Of a stretch of 64,000 nucleotides of DNA, positions 8,897 through 17,520 are shown one piece after another. The stretch covers positions 1-64,000 of the forward strand of contig NZ_JAIAZY010000024.1 in NCBI RefSeq assembly GCF_019459225.1, written 5' to 3'. The first letter of the stretch is position 1, and every line of letters starts with the position of its first letter. This DNA comes from Bacillus sp. IITD106 (lineage in GTDB: Bacteria; Bacillota; Bacilli; Bacillales; Bacillaceae_C). The notes under the pieces are model-generated. The model saw only the letters and a program-made list of their open reading frames with translations. It was not told where the DNA came from and searched no databases. A program made the position numbers and the translations under genes.

Positions 8897-9503
8897 GATG
8901 GTTATTTCCTTCCTTTCTATTTCGAGGCATTTGTGCAATGAAGGTGTGTACACCATTATTAATATCAGCAACAATTGTATTGTACATTTTTTCAAAAAGT
9001 TGTTCTTTTGTTAATTCTTCATTTGTTCTAGTACTAAAAAAATGAAGATAATGTTCGGCACGTGTTGGCAATTGTTTCCTTATATCTTCTTTTATTAAAT
9101 TGAAGTATGATTCCTCCAACTGATAACCAATTTGGCTTTCTGAATCGTGAATAATCGTATCTAGCTGCTGATCGATATATTGATTTAATTTTTCAAGAAG
9201 TTCTGTTTTCATTTGCTGATCTTCTTCTGGCGTTTTTTCATTCCTCATATTAGGTACAGCTGAAAAATCATCAATATTATTTAAATCTGCTGGATTGAGC
9301 CCGATATTTAATGTACCATCCAATGTTTCCACTTTTAGTTGATCGAACTTGTATTCAAGCCTCTCTACTGTTATTGAAGGTTTTTCTTTTATTTTTTGCA
9401 CGTCTGCGGATAATTGAGCCATGGTTGCTTGCAGCCGATTGATTTCTTGCTGTTGCCAAACGACATAATCATTTAATTGTTTAAGATATAATTTTAAATC
9501 CAT
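8886..9503 (-). CDS. gerPC: Spore germination protein GerPC
   Basis: At 205 residues this is the largest GerP component. It starts MDLKLYLKQLNDYVVWQQQEINRLQATMAQLSADVQKIKEK, an amphipathic coiled coil over roughly residues 10-45. Next comes the block ITVERLEYKFDQLKVETLDGTLNIGLNP, characteristic of GerPC, then an acidic helical C-terminal half. GGCGGAGATGAC lies just before the ATG. The function is inferred from the family: assembly into the coat and germinant access. Confidence 0.94.
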   Translation of the reverse strand: MDLKLYLKQLNDYVVWQQQEINRLQATMAQLSADVQKIKEKPSITVERLEYKFDQLKVETLDGTLNIGLNPADLNNIDDFSAVPNMRNEKTPEEDQQMKTELLEKLNQYIDQQLDTIIHDSESQIGYQLEESYFNLIKEDIRKQLPTRAEHYLHFFSTRTNEELTKEQLFEKMYNTIVADINNGVHTFIAQMPRNRKEGNNHHGA

Positions 9504-9523
9504 GTCATCTCCGCCTTATTCAT

Positions 9524-9745
9524 TTATAGTGGTACCAGGATCGGGTGCTCCACTGCTTCACCAAGCGCTTCTGTTTTTGCTTCTGCAATTGTAGAAGGGG
9601 CAGCACCTGTAAAACCACCCGTATTAAATAAATTGGAAGCTTCTGTAATGATTCCCGTAGTTCCGATTTGTAAGACAGAGGAGTTTGTCATTCCTCCAAT
9701 TTTTATCATGTGGATATGAATTGATTGTTGAACATTGATAACCAG
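9524..9745 (-). CDS. gerPB: Spore germination protein GerPB, probably with a CTG start
   Basis: The first ATG in frame (9709) would give only 61 residues and no ribosome site. Twelve codons upstream is CTG at 9743-9745, preceded by GGGAGGG (9753-9759) with a 7-nt spacer. Starting there gives 73 residues, opening (M)VINVQQSIHIHMIKIGGMTN. As far as I recall, this aligns without gaps to the first residues of known GerPB proteins (ending in the SNSS(I/V)LQIG block). The C-terminal half has the NLFNTGGF motif. I therefore annotate the CTG as the start. Role: coat-located GerP complex for germinant permeation. Confidence 0.85.
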   Translation of the reverse strand: MVINVQQSIHIHMIKIGGMTNSSVLQIGTTGIITEASNLFNTGGFTGAAPSTIAEAKTEALGEAVEHPILVPL

Positions 9746-9829
9746 TGTTGGTCCCTCCCATTGGAAGAATCTTAGTCTAGCATAATGCCTACGAATAGCA
9801 TACTTCCTATATTGTTAGGTCTAAAATTC

Positions 9830-10051
9830 TTATAAAGTAAATCCTATTCCTTGATCGACCAAATCTGCATCAAACGTGTTAGTAGATGATAATTCATTAA
9901 CGACTTTTACTTGATCGGCCGTATTAAATGATCCTGCTCCTGCAAAAACCTTAGTGGATGATATTGGTTGGATTTGGAATACATCTCCTATGTTAAAGAC
10001 ACCTGAAGAAGCAATATTAACAACTTGAACGGCTCCTACAAAAGCTGGCAT
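9830..10051 (-). CDS. gerPA: Spore germination protein GerPA
   Basis: The 73-residue first gene of the gerP operon begins MPAFVGAVQVVNIASSGVFNIGDVFQIQPISSTKVFAGAGSFNTAD, near-identical in pattern to GerPA of other Bacillus, and is a paralogue of GerPF. AAAGGATG precedes the ATG. Upstream lies a sigma-K-type promoter, consistent with late mother-cell expression. The 84 nt between gerPA and gerPB contain the gerPB ribosome site and no other gene. Confidence 0.95.
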   Translation of the reverse strand: MPAFVGAVQVVNIASSGVFNIGDVFQIQPISSTKVFAGAGSFNTADQVKVVNELSSTNTFDADLVDQGIGFTL

Positions 10052-10115
10052 CGCCGTTCACATCCTTTGTATTTAAGAATATTATTGAGTCGCCTATACG
10101 TGTAAATCATCACTT

Positions 10116-10142
10116 TATCTTATGAGAAGCAAAAGGATTTGT
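10116..10142 (-). promoter_or_regulatory. Sigma-K-type promoter of the gerP operon
   Basis: On the minus strand CATAAGATA (10124-10116) matches the sigma-K -10 consensus CATANNNTA exactly. An AC dinucleotide (10142-10141), the -35 signature, lies 16 bp upstream. In B. subtilis gerP is transcribed by sigma-K RNA polymerase, so location and sequence agree. Confidence 0.7.
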
Positions 10143-10256
10143 GATTAAATAGCCCAGCAGGTAAAATAAGAAATGCGGAAGCGCCAAGCTTGGCGATGTA
10201 AAATGAAGAAATCGATTAGATAGAGATACATAAGGGACGTGGGGGAGAATGGAAAT

Positions 10257-11459
10257 ATGAAACAAACGCTAGAGCCGATCCGCCTAGAGGAGCGGATTCA
10301 CTCGCTTGATGTACTACGAGGTTTTTCACTGCTTGGAATTCTACTAATAAACATGATTAGCTTTCATTCACCATTTAGTTATTATAATCCGTATGAATGG
10401 TGGCAATACGACGATGCCACTGTATACATGTGGCTGGATATATTCGTCCAGGCGAGCTTCTATCCCATCTTTGCCATGATGTTTGGGTACGGAATGGTCA
10501 TTATGCAAGATCGCCTGAATGAAAAGGGTTTTTCATTCTATAAAATAAGCATAAGAAGATTAATCGTATTATTAGTATTTGGAATCATTCATGCTTTTCT
10601 CATTTGGCACGGTGATATTTTAATAACATATGCGATAATGGGACTTATTCTACTATTATTTTTAAGATTATCAGGTCCATTGCTCATGGGTCTAGGAGCA
10701 ATCCTTTATTTATTGCCACAACTTTTTTTAGGCGGTTTATTGATGCTAGCCACCTTATTCGATTCCGATTCACTCGCTGATTACATTGATATTGTTGGTC
10801 TGCAAAAATCATCTGAAATATATGCAAACGGTTCGTTTTGGGAAATTACCATGCAGCGTATTGCGGATTGGTCATTTACTAATGGACCATGGGAATTTTT
10901 ACTTTATCTTTTTATGATTTTACCTTTAATGATGCTCGGAGCAGGAGCAGCGAAATTAAGATGGCTGCAAAAGGCAAGCGGTCAGAGGAAAAAATGGATG
11001 ATTATTTTATCCATATGTTTACCGATTGCGGTAGCTGTAAAATTACTACCTTTTTTAATCATGCCTTCCATTAGCATTCAATATATTCAAGATATGATAG
11101 GGGGGCCATTATTAGGAATAGCCTATGTCGCAATCATTGTGCTCCTCATGACGTATAATCCAGTCGTAAAAGTGTTGAAACCATTAGCTTCTGCGGGAAG
11201 GATGTCCATTACGATTTACTTATCTCAGTCTATTATAGGGACGCTAATCTTTTACAATTATGGTCTAGGGCTATATGGTCAAGTATCGATGGCCACAGGT
11301 ACATTTCTTGCCATCGCCATATATGTTATACAGGTAATCCTGGCAGAAATCTGGTTATCCAAATTTAAGTATGGACCCGTGGAAAAATTGTGGAGATTTT
11401 TAACATACGGAAGACAAAAGAAAGAAAGGGGTGGTAATCATGAAATTCATAACATTTAA
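10257..11459 (+). CDS. DUF418 (YeiB-type) multipass membrane protein
   Basis: A predicted integral membrane protein of 400 residues. It begins near IHSLDVLRGFSLLGILLINMISF, the hallmark of DUF418/YeiB proteins, and has about ten hydrophobic segments. The C-terminal DUF418 domain contains PLASAGRMSITIYLSQSIIGT and ends FKYGPVEKLWRFLTYG. The ATG at 10257 sits about 9 nt after GGGGGAG; a GTG at 10239 is less likely. It overlaps yisK by 20 bp, so the two are probably co-translated. No biochemical role is established; the fold resembles membrane acyltransferases. Confidence 0.85.
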   Translation: MKQTLEPIRLEERIHSLDVLRGFSLLGILLINMISFHSPFSYYNPYEWWQYDDATVYMWLDIFVQASFYPIFAMMFGYGMVIMQDRLNEKGFSFYKISIRRLIVLLVFGIIHAFLIWHGDILITYAIMGLILLLFLRLSGPLLMGLGAILYLLPQLFLGGLLMLATLFDSDSLADYIDIVGLQKSSEIYANGSFWEITMQRIADWSFTNGPWEFLLYLFMILPLMMLGAGAAKLRWLQKASGQRKKWMIILSICLPIAVAVKLLPFLIMPSISIQYIQDMIGGPLLGIAYVAIIVLLMTYNPVVKVLKPLASAGRMSITIYLSQSIIGTLIFYNYGLGLYGQVSMATGTFLAIAIYVIQVILAEIWLSKFKYGPVEKLWRFLTYGRQKKERGGNHEIHNI

Positions 11460-12336
11460 AATGAATGGTCAAGAAAAGATTGGGGTAGTCGATTCTGAAA
11501 AATCACGTGTTTGGAATCTTATTTCTATTTCCAAAGATAGCGGCATATCATGTCCGCTAACTTTAATCGAGGGCATCATTAAAGGGGAAGAGTTTATAAA
11601 AAAGGTCTCCGAATTAGTGGAATGGGGAAAAGAAAAGGGAAGAGAATCATATGTAATTCCTTTATCGGACATAACGTGGTTAGCTCCGATTCCGAAGCCT
11701 TCAAAAAACATTATGTGCGTTGGGAAAAATTATCGGGAACATGCGATTGAGATGGGAAGCGAGGCCGATATTCCGGAACACGTCATGGTATTTACAAAGT
11801 CTCCTACTACAGTTATTGGACATGATGATCATATTGATGCTCACGGAGATATTACAGATCAATTAGATTATGAAGGTGAATTAGCAGTAGTCATTGGCAA
11901 AAGGGGAAAGAAAATTTCACAACAAGATGCATTGGACTATGTGTTCGGTTACACCATTTTAAACGATGTGACAGCGAGAGACATTCAACAACGCCATAAA
12001 CAATTTTTCATTGGAAAAAGTCTCGATGCATCATGCCCAATCGGTCCGTGGATTGTCCATAGAAGCGAAATCAGCAATCCAAATCATTTACATATTACAA
12101 CGAAAGTGAATGGAGAAATTCGGCAAGATTCCAATACAGAACATTTCATTTTCCCTGTAGAAAAAGTTATTTCTGTCCTTTCCCAAGGAATGACGCTGGA
12201 GCCTGGTGATATTATTGCTACCGGAACGCCAGCTGGGGTAGGGAAAGGCTTTAAGCCGCCGCGCTTTTTAAAACAAGGGGATGAAATCGAGATTGAGATC
12301 GAGGGGATTGGTAAATTGAACAATATTGTGAAATAG
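11440..12336 (+). CDS. yisK: Fumarylacetoacetate hydrolase-family protein YisK
   Basis: This is a cytoplasmic metal-dependent enzyme of the FAH superfamily (298 aa). After an N-terminal domain of about 90 residues, the catalytic core starts at NIMCVGKNYREHAIEMG. It carries the family motifs LDYEGELAVVIGKRGK (metal-binding Glu residues), GYTILNDVTARDIQ, KSLDASCPIGPWIV and the TGTPAGVG loop. B. subtilis YisK has been described as an oxaloacetate decarboxylase that also affects cell shape through Mbl; that role is assigned here by orthology only. The start at 11440 follows AAAGGGGTGG. Confidence 0.9.
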   Translation: MKFITFKMNGQEKIGVVDSEKSRVWNLISISKDSGISCPLTLIEGIIKGEEFIKKVSELVEWGKEKGRESYVIPLSDITWLAPIPKPSKNIMCVGKNYREHAIEMGSEADIPEHVMVFTKSPTTVIGHDDHIDAHGDITDQLDYEGELAVVIGKRGKKISQQDALDYVFGYTILNDVTARDIQQRHKQFFIGKSLDASCPIGPWIVHRSEISNPNHLHITTKVNGEIRQDSNTEHFIFPVEKVISVLSQGMTLEPGDIIATGTPAGVGKGFKPPRFLKQGDEIEIEIEGIGKLNNIVK

Positions 12337-12418
12337 AATTACCACGCTGTGGACAACAAGAAATATATGGTAAGATGAAAGATATATTTTAATCTGAACG
12401 GATAAAGGAGGAGATTAC

Positions 12419-12790
12419 ATGTTTGATAACACTCATGCACATATTACAACATGGGCAATTGCCATCATTTTATTTGCAGTCGCCGTCTTTTTGCGCAATG
12501 CAGGAAATAACAAAGCAGCGACTATAGTTCAAATGATTTTACGTGTTTTTTATTTACTCATCATTGCAACTGGGGTAACTTTATTCGCAAGATATAGCAG
12601 CCTTGACCCTGCAATATATGGGGTAAAGTTTCTTTTTGGTTTAATTGTCATCGCTATGATGGAAATGATTTTAATCCGATTAAAGCTTAATAAAAAAACC
12701 GGAATATTCTGGGGGATTTTAATTATATCTTTCATTATTACATTCTATATTGGTGCAAAACTTCCGCTTGGATGGAATTGGTTTGCCTAA
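12419..12790 (+). CDS. yisL: YisL family (DUF1516) membrane protein
   Basis: A small protein of 123 residues with four predicted membrane helices: HITTWAIAIILFAVAVFL, ILRVFYLLIIATGVTLF, FLFGLIVIAMMEMILI and IFWGILIISFIITFYIG. The order yisK-yisL and the length match B. subtilis YisL. A strong AAAGGAGGAG precedes the ATG. Function unknown. Confidence 0.88.
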   Translation: MFDNTHAHITTWAIAIILFAVAVFLRNAGNNKAATIVQMILRVFYLLIIATGVTLFARYSSLDPAIYGVKFLFGLIVIAMMEMILIRLKLNKKTGIFWGILIISFIITFYIGAKLPLGWNWFA

Positions 12791-12810
12791 TTAAATTTCC
12801 AAAAGAGTAA

Positions 12811-12850
12811 ATGTAAAAACCATAGCGTTGGTTTTTACATTTTTCTTTTT
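12811..12850 (+). terminator. Terminator after yisL
   Basis: A perfect 12-bp inverted repeat, 12811-12822 with 12829-12840, has a 6-nt loop and a T-rich tail. Confidence 0.88.
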
Positions 12851-12907
12851 ATTAATGACTTTCAGGCCATTCTTCTTTAAAATAAGGTATAAGAAAATGG
12901 TTGTATT

Positions 12908-14971
12908 ATGTCGAAAACGATAGCGGTGGTGAGGGGCAATTTGATTAGATCATATACCTATACATATAAAGATAAAAACGATTTGCTTAACTTTATGAAT
13001 ATGCATCAATTTTCTAGTAATGAATTATTCGTTATTAAAGCATTTTTACCAAATTGGGAAAGTAGTAAAGTCAGTCAATTAAAAAAGTTTTTATTAAATT
13101 TTTTGCCGAATTCTGTCTTTATCATTGTTAATTCTACAAATAAAGAAGAGGCTTCTTTGACATTTAATCATTATGGAGAACTAGCAGAGACCATCCAATA
13201 TGAAAAATTCAATCATCTAGAGAATGATTTTGCAATGGCAGATTTGTTAAACATTGCAACTAATAAATATTTAAATCTATCAAAAAAATATGATGAAATA
13301 AAAGAATACTTTTTTTCAATTGTTGAATCTATTCCTGATATTATCTTCACAACTGATTTAAATGGATGCTTTACAAGTGTTAATGCAGCTTTTGAAAATA
13401 CATTTGCTCTCGGAATTGATGAATTAAAAGGGAAATCTGCATTATCGTACGTTGCAACAAAAAATGTTCCAATCAAAAGATACTTTATAAAGGCTATTCG
13501 TGGCATCCCTGTTCAATTTGAGATAAATCTTAACGAAAAGACAGGTGAATTAGCAACTTTTATTATGCATTTGATTCCTATCATTGTTCAGAATAAAACA
13601 GTTGAAGTCTTTGTTATTGGCCGTAATATTACGAAACAACGAAAAATAGAAAAAAAGATGGAGAGAATAGCATATTACGATGCGGACACCGGGCTTCCTA
13701 ATCGTATGAAGTTTGATGATGTGCTCTTAACGAGAATTAAAAAGGCTAAAAAAGGCGAAAATGCATTTTTAATCATGTTTTTAGATTTAGATCGTTTTAA
13801 AACAGTTAATGATATGCTTGGTCATAAGTCAGGAGATAAAGTATTAAAAGTACTGGCTAAAAGAATTTCTTCCATTATCCCGAAAACAGCCTATTTAGGA
13901 AGATTTAGCGGGGATAAGTTTTCAATAATATTACCGGATGGAACACAGTCCGAAGAGGCATTGAAGATTGGGCATGACATCCTGCATACGATTCAAATGC
14001 CGTTACATTTTGAAAACCAAGAAATATACGTGTCAGCAAGCATTGGAATCAGTTCTTACCCTTCGGATGGCAGTAATAATGTTGAATTATTGAAGAATGC
14101 AGATGCGGCACTAAACAGAGCGAAGCAGCAGGGCGGAAGTGCAATTGTGTTTTTTGCTGGTGAAATGAATAAGGAGACATGGCAGAGAATAGAGATTGAG
14201 CGAAGTTTGCGAAAGGCACTTGAAAATGATGAGTTTTATATTGCCTACCAACCTATCATCGATGCCAAAACTGGCCATCTATCAACTTGTGAAGCACTCC
14301 TTAGATGGGATCATCCTGAATATGGATTAATTCCGCCGATGCAATTTATACCAATCGCAGAGGAAATTGGATTAATTCATCCAATTGGAAACTGGGTTTT
14401 GAAAAATGCTTGTAAGCAAACGAAGAGTTGGCAAGAAAAGGGATTAGAGCATTTAAGTGTTTCTGTTAATGTTTCCGCTTATCAATTCCAAAATAGACAT
14501 TTTACTGAGGAAGTGAAGGAAGCATTAGATTACTCAAGACTTGAAGCAAAATATCTTCACTTGGAATTAACGGAAAGTGCGATGCTAAACCATACGATAG
14601 AAGCAATTAATACAATGAAAATGTTAAATGAATTAGGTGTTAACATCTCCATTGATGATTTCGGAACAGGATATTCTTCGTTAAGCTATTTAAAACAATT
14701 GCCCATTCATCGATTGAAAATAGATCGCTCTTTTATTAATCACTTTAGGACGGATTCTCCAGAATATGCGATAGTGAATGCGATTTTGACGATGGGACAC
14801 GGTCTAGGATTGAACGTAGTAGCTGAAGGTGTCGAAACAAAAGAGCAATTAAACTTATTGAAACAGCTAAATTGTGATTATATTCAAGGATACTTAGTAG
14901 AAAAACCAATGCAGGCTAACAAATTTGAAGAGTGGTATTATAATTCAAATTTGTTGTCAAAGCTTAATTAG
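12908..14971 (+). CDS. PAS-GGDEF-EAL protein: c-di-GMP phosphodiesterase with degenerate GGDEF
   Basis: A 687-residue signalling protein without membrane segments. Residues 1-115 are an N-terminal region I do not recognise. A PAS domain lies at about 133-245 (SIPDIIFTTDLNGCFTSVNAAF). A GGDEF domain at about 255-420 carries SGDKF (334-338) where the active site should read GG(D/E)EF, so cyclase activity is unlikely. The EAL domain (about 430-680) keeps its key residues: E462-A463-L464, NVSAYQF, ELTES, IDDFGTGYSSL, KIDRSF and AEGVET. The likely activity is hydrolysis of c-di-GMP, with PAS and GGDEF as sensory or regulatory parts. Its stop lies 32 nt before the amylase-like gene, so the two probably share a transcript. 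Confidence 0.9.
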   Translation: MSKTIAVVRGNLIRSYTYTYKDKNDLLNFMNMHQFSSNELFVIKAFLPNWESSKVSQLKKFLLNFLPNSVFIIVNSTNKEEASLTFNHYGELAETIQYEKFNHLENDFAMADLLNIATNKYLNLSKKYDEIKEYFFSIVESIPDIIFTTDLNGCFTSVNAAFENTFALGIDELKGKSALSYVATKNVPIKRYFIKAIRGIPVQFEINLNEKTGELATFIMHLIPIIVQNKTVEVFVIGRNITKQRKIEKKMERIAYYDADTGLPNRMKFDDVLLTRIKKAKKGENAFLIMFLDLDRFKTVNDMLGHKSGDKVLKVLAKRISSIIPKTAYLGRFSGDKFSIILPDGTQSEEALKIGHDILHTIQMPLHFENQEIYVSASIGISSYPSDGSNNVELLKNADAALNRAKQQGGSAIVFFAGEMNKETWQRIEIERSLRKALENDEFYIAYQPIIDAKTGHLSTCEALLRWDHPEYGLIPPMQFIPIAEEIGLIHPIGNWVLKNACKQTKSWQEKGLEHLSVSVNVSAYQFQNRHFTEEVKEALDYSRLEAKYLHLELTESAMLNHTIEAINTMKMLNELGVNISIDDFGTGYSSLSYLKQLPIHRLKIDRSFINHFRTDSPEYAIVNAILTMGHGLGLNVVAEGVETKEQLNLLKQLNCDYIQGYLVEKPMQANKFEEWYYNSNLLSKLN

Positions 14972-15003
14972 TGATGAAAAGGAAATTGTCAGGAGGAACA
15001 GCA

Positions 15004-16398
15004 TTGTTGTTTAAAAAAGCATTATGCTTATCATTTATATCTCTTTTTCTATGTTCCACTTTTACAGTTCAAGCTGCTGAAAAAGAAGAAAGAGCATGGC
15101 AAAATGAAATAATATATTCTTTAATGGTCGATCGTTTTAATAATGGTGATAATCATAATGATTATGATGTGAATATGCAAGATCCCCTTCAGTTTCAAGG
15201 TGGAGATTTTAAAGGGATAAAAGATAAATTAGATTACATACAGGAAATGGGTTTTACAGCTATTCAGCTTTCTCCTATCTTTGAAAATGAAGTCGGCGGA
15301 TATCATGGCCAATGGATAAAAGATTACTATAAAACTGATAAACATTTTGGTACACTCAAAGAGTTTAAAGACCTAGTTGATCAAATTCATAAGAAAGACA
15401 TGCGAATTATTTTGGAACTTCCTATTAAAAAGGAAATGGATGAGCAAGAAATAATTAATATTGTGAAATGGTGGATTAAAGAAAGCAATATTGACGGGGT
15501 CAAGTTGACCGATATTAATCATAAACCATTAGAATTTTGGCAAGCCGTCACTTCTGACATCATTAAATTGAAAGATCATTTTTATTTAACTGGAGAAGCT
15601 CCAAATCTTAGTGATGAGGAAGTAGATAAGTATAGTCAAGCAGGATTTACAAGTATTTCTGATCATTCTTTAGTTGAGCCACTAAGGAATGCATTTTCTA
15701 AACCAGATGTATCTACTGCACCTTTATTCGATTTAGTTGATCAAAAGACTACTCCTCCGTTAAGGACAGCGTTTTTTGACAATCAGAATACTGATAGATT
15801 CACACGGGAGATGGTAAGCAATAATACATATCCCGTGACAAGATGGAAGCTGGCTCTTACTTATTTGTACACACAACCCGAAATTCCAGTCGTTTACTAT
15901 GCGACAGAAATTGCTGTAAATGGTGGGAATTCACCGGAAAACACCCCAATGATGAATTTTCGAACAGATAAAGAAATTATTGATTATATTTCTAATTTAG
16001 GAAGAGTAAGAAGCCATCAAAAAGCATTGCAAAGCGGTACAATGGAACTGTTGCATGAAAATAAAGGAATGACCGTTTTTAAGCGTCAGCATGATTCTGA
16101 GATAGTCGTAGTGGCAATTAATAATACGAGCGCAGATCAGAGTGCTGTTATACCAGAAGAGAAGATTGAAAAAGATAAAGAGCTTCGCGGCTTATTAGGT
16201 ACTGATCTTGTTCGAGTCGATCAAAATGGTAATTACCATATCGTTTTGGAAAGAGAAACTGCAGAAATATATAAAGTCACTGAAAAAAGCGGATATAATA
16301 TACTATTTATTTTATCGATTTTCGCCGTGTTTGCTTTGTTCATTCTTTTTATGTATATCACATGGAAACGTGGTAAGAAATTAAATCCACAAAAATAA
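15004..16398 (+). CDS. Membrane-anchored GH13 alpha-amylase-like protein, probably inactive
   Basis: The TTG at 15004 follows AGGAGG by 7 nt and starts a clean signal peptide (LFKKALCLSFISLFLCSTFTVQAAEKEE). A GTG at 14971 lacks a site. The 464-residue protein has GH13 barrel sequence from IIYSLMVDRFNNGD and ends with one membrane helix (YNILFILSIFAVFALFILFMYITW) and a basic tail, so it would be anchored outside the cell. The catalytic nucleophile Asp expected after GxRL is replaced (DGVKLTDINHK), and the conserved NHD of the last motif reads NQN (FFDNQNTDRF). The loop domain after strand 3 looks deleted (IILELPIKKEMDEQ). Only the acid Glu (TGEAP) remains. It is therefore likely a binding or scaffold protein, or a decaying enzyme. 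Confidence 0.85.
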   Translation: MLFKKALCLSFISLFLCSTFTVQAAEKEERAWQNEIIYSLMVDRFNNGDNHNDYDVNMQDPLQFQGGDFKGIKDKLDYIQEMGFTAIQLSPIFENEVGGYHGQWIKDYYKTDKHFGTLKEFKDLVDQIHKKDMRIILELPIKKEMDEQEIINIVKWWIKESNIDGVKLTDINHKPLEFWQAVTSDIIKLKDHFYLTGEAPNLSDEEVDKYSQAGFTSISDHSLVEPLRNAFSKPDVSTAPLFDLVDQKTTPPLRTAFFDNQNTDRFTREMVSNNTYPVTRWKLALTYLYTQPEIPVVYYATEIAVNGGNSPENTPMMNFRTDKEIIDYISNLGRVRSHQKALQSGTMELLHENKGMTVFKRQHDSEIVVVAINNTSADQSAVIPEEKIEKDKELRGLLGTDLVRVDQNGNYHIVLERETAEIYKVTEKSGYNILFILSIFAVFALFILFMYITWKRGKKLNPQK

Positions 16399-16400
16399 TA

Positions 16401-16436
16401 AAAATGAAACCGACCATTTTGGCGGTTTCATTTTAC
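16401..16436. terminator. Bidirectional terminator between the amylase-like gene and the SDR gene
   Basis: A 12-bp perfect inverted repeat, AAAATGAAACCG at 16401-16412 with 16423-16434, has A- and T-rich flanks on both sides. It lies between convergent genes. Confidence 0.85.
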
Positions 16437-16530
16437 TGTGGCCATCTTTTTCCCTGTTTTTGAATTACAAGCCAAGTGCTTACGCGTAAAAAGCCTTGAA
16501 TATTCTAATTATATTGCCATTACAACTGTT

Positions 16531-17394
16531 TTAACCATTTATCACTTCGCCGCCATTAATGTGTAGCATTTGCCCTGTGACATAGCTAGAATCATCCGAT
16601 GCTAAATAAACATATCCTGGCCCTAATTCGGAAGGTTGTCCAGGCCGTCCTAAAGGCTGTGTTCCTCCAAATTTACTTACTTTTTCTGCATCAAATGTAG
16701 ATGGAATGAGTGGAGTCCAAATAGGACCAGGCGCAACTCCATTCACACGAATTCGTTGAGCTGCTAATGATTTGGATAAGGATCTTGTAAAAGAAACGAT
16801 TGCACCCTTTGTTGCTGAATAATCCAATAACTCAGGACTTCCTGCATATGCTGTAATGGAGGCAGTGTTAATGATTGAACTCCCTGCGTTTAAGTGGGGG
16901 AGCACTGCTTTTGTCAAAAAGAAATAAGCATATATATTCGTACGGAATGTTTTCTCAAATTGTTCCTCCGTAATGTCTAAGAGACTTTTTTGAGGATGTT
17001 GTTCCCCAGCATTATTGACGAGGATATCAATTTTTCCAAAACTGTCGATTACTTGGTTAACAGCATCAATACAATGTTGTTCTTGCCCAAGATCCCCGCG
17101 TATGGCTATACATTTTCGCCCTTCATTTTCAATAAGTTGTTTCGTATTTTCAGCGTCTTGATCTTCTTCGAGGTAACAAATAGCAACATTCGCACCTTCC
17201 TTAGCAAAATGAAGGGCGACGGATTTGCCAATGCCGCTATCTCCTCCTGTAACAATCGCAACTTTCCCATCCAACTTTCCACTGCCCTTATAGGAGGCTT
17301 TAATCGATTCAGGTTCTGGGTTCATTAAGGTTTCCAAACCAGGCTGCTGCACTTGCTTTTGCTTTGGCATCGTTTGCTTCTCTTGATTGCTCAA
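16531..17394 (-). CDS. SDR-family oxidoreductase, YdaD/YhdF-type general stress protein
   Basis: A short-chain dehydrogenase of 287 residues. The Rossmann motif is TGGDSGIGKS, followed by NNAGEQH, the catalytic Ser (NTASITAYAG), Tyr-x3-Lys (YSATKGAI) and RVNGVAPGPIWTPLIP. An N-terminal extension (SNQEKQTMPKQKQVQQPGLETLMNPEP) is typical of the B. subtilis general stress protein 39 (YdaD) group. I chose TTG at 17394, which aligns with the family N terminus and has TAGGAG about 8-9 nt upstream. ATG at 17400 lies too near that site. The physiological substrate is unknown. I found no clear sigma-B promoter. Confidence 0.9.
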   Translation of the reverse strand: MSNQEKQTMPKQKQVQQPGLETLMNPEPESIKASYKGSGKLDGKVAIVTGGDSGIGKSVALHFAKEGANVAICYLEEDQDAENTKQLIENEGRKCIAIRGDLGQEQHCIDAVNQVIDSFGKIDILVNNAGEQHPQKSLLDITEEQFEKTFRTNIYAYFFLTKAVLPHLNAGSSIINTASITAYAGSPELLDYSATKGAIVSFTRSLSKSLAAQRIRVNGVAPGPIWTPLIPSTFDAEKVSKFGGTQPLGRPGQPSELGPGYVYLASDDSSYVTGQMLHINGGEVING

Positions 17395-17410
17395 AATCAT
17401 CACTCCTAAG

Positions 17411-17464
17411 AAAAAATAAAAAACGAACAGATATAGTTGATATACCCGTTCGTTGTTTTTTTAT
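17411..17464. terminator. Terminator downstream of yajQ and repeat copy 2
   Basis: Inverted repeat AACGAAC (17422-17428) with GTTCGTT (17448-17454), extended by an inner ATATA/TATA pairing, with T-runs on both strands. It probably ends the minus-strand transcript that runs from yajQ through repeat copy 2. Confidence 0.7.
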
Positions 17465-17520
17465 TCCCTACCAGAAAATTATAGATTGGAAATTTGTGGA
17501 TAACTTTTAAGAAGTTAGTT

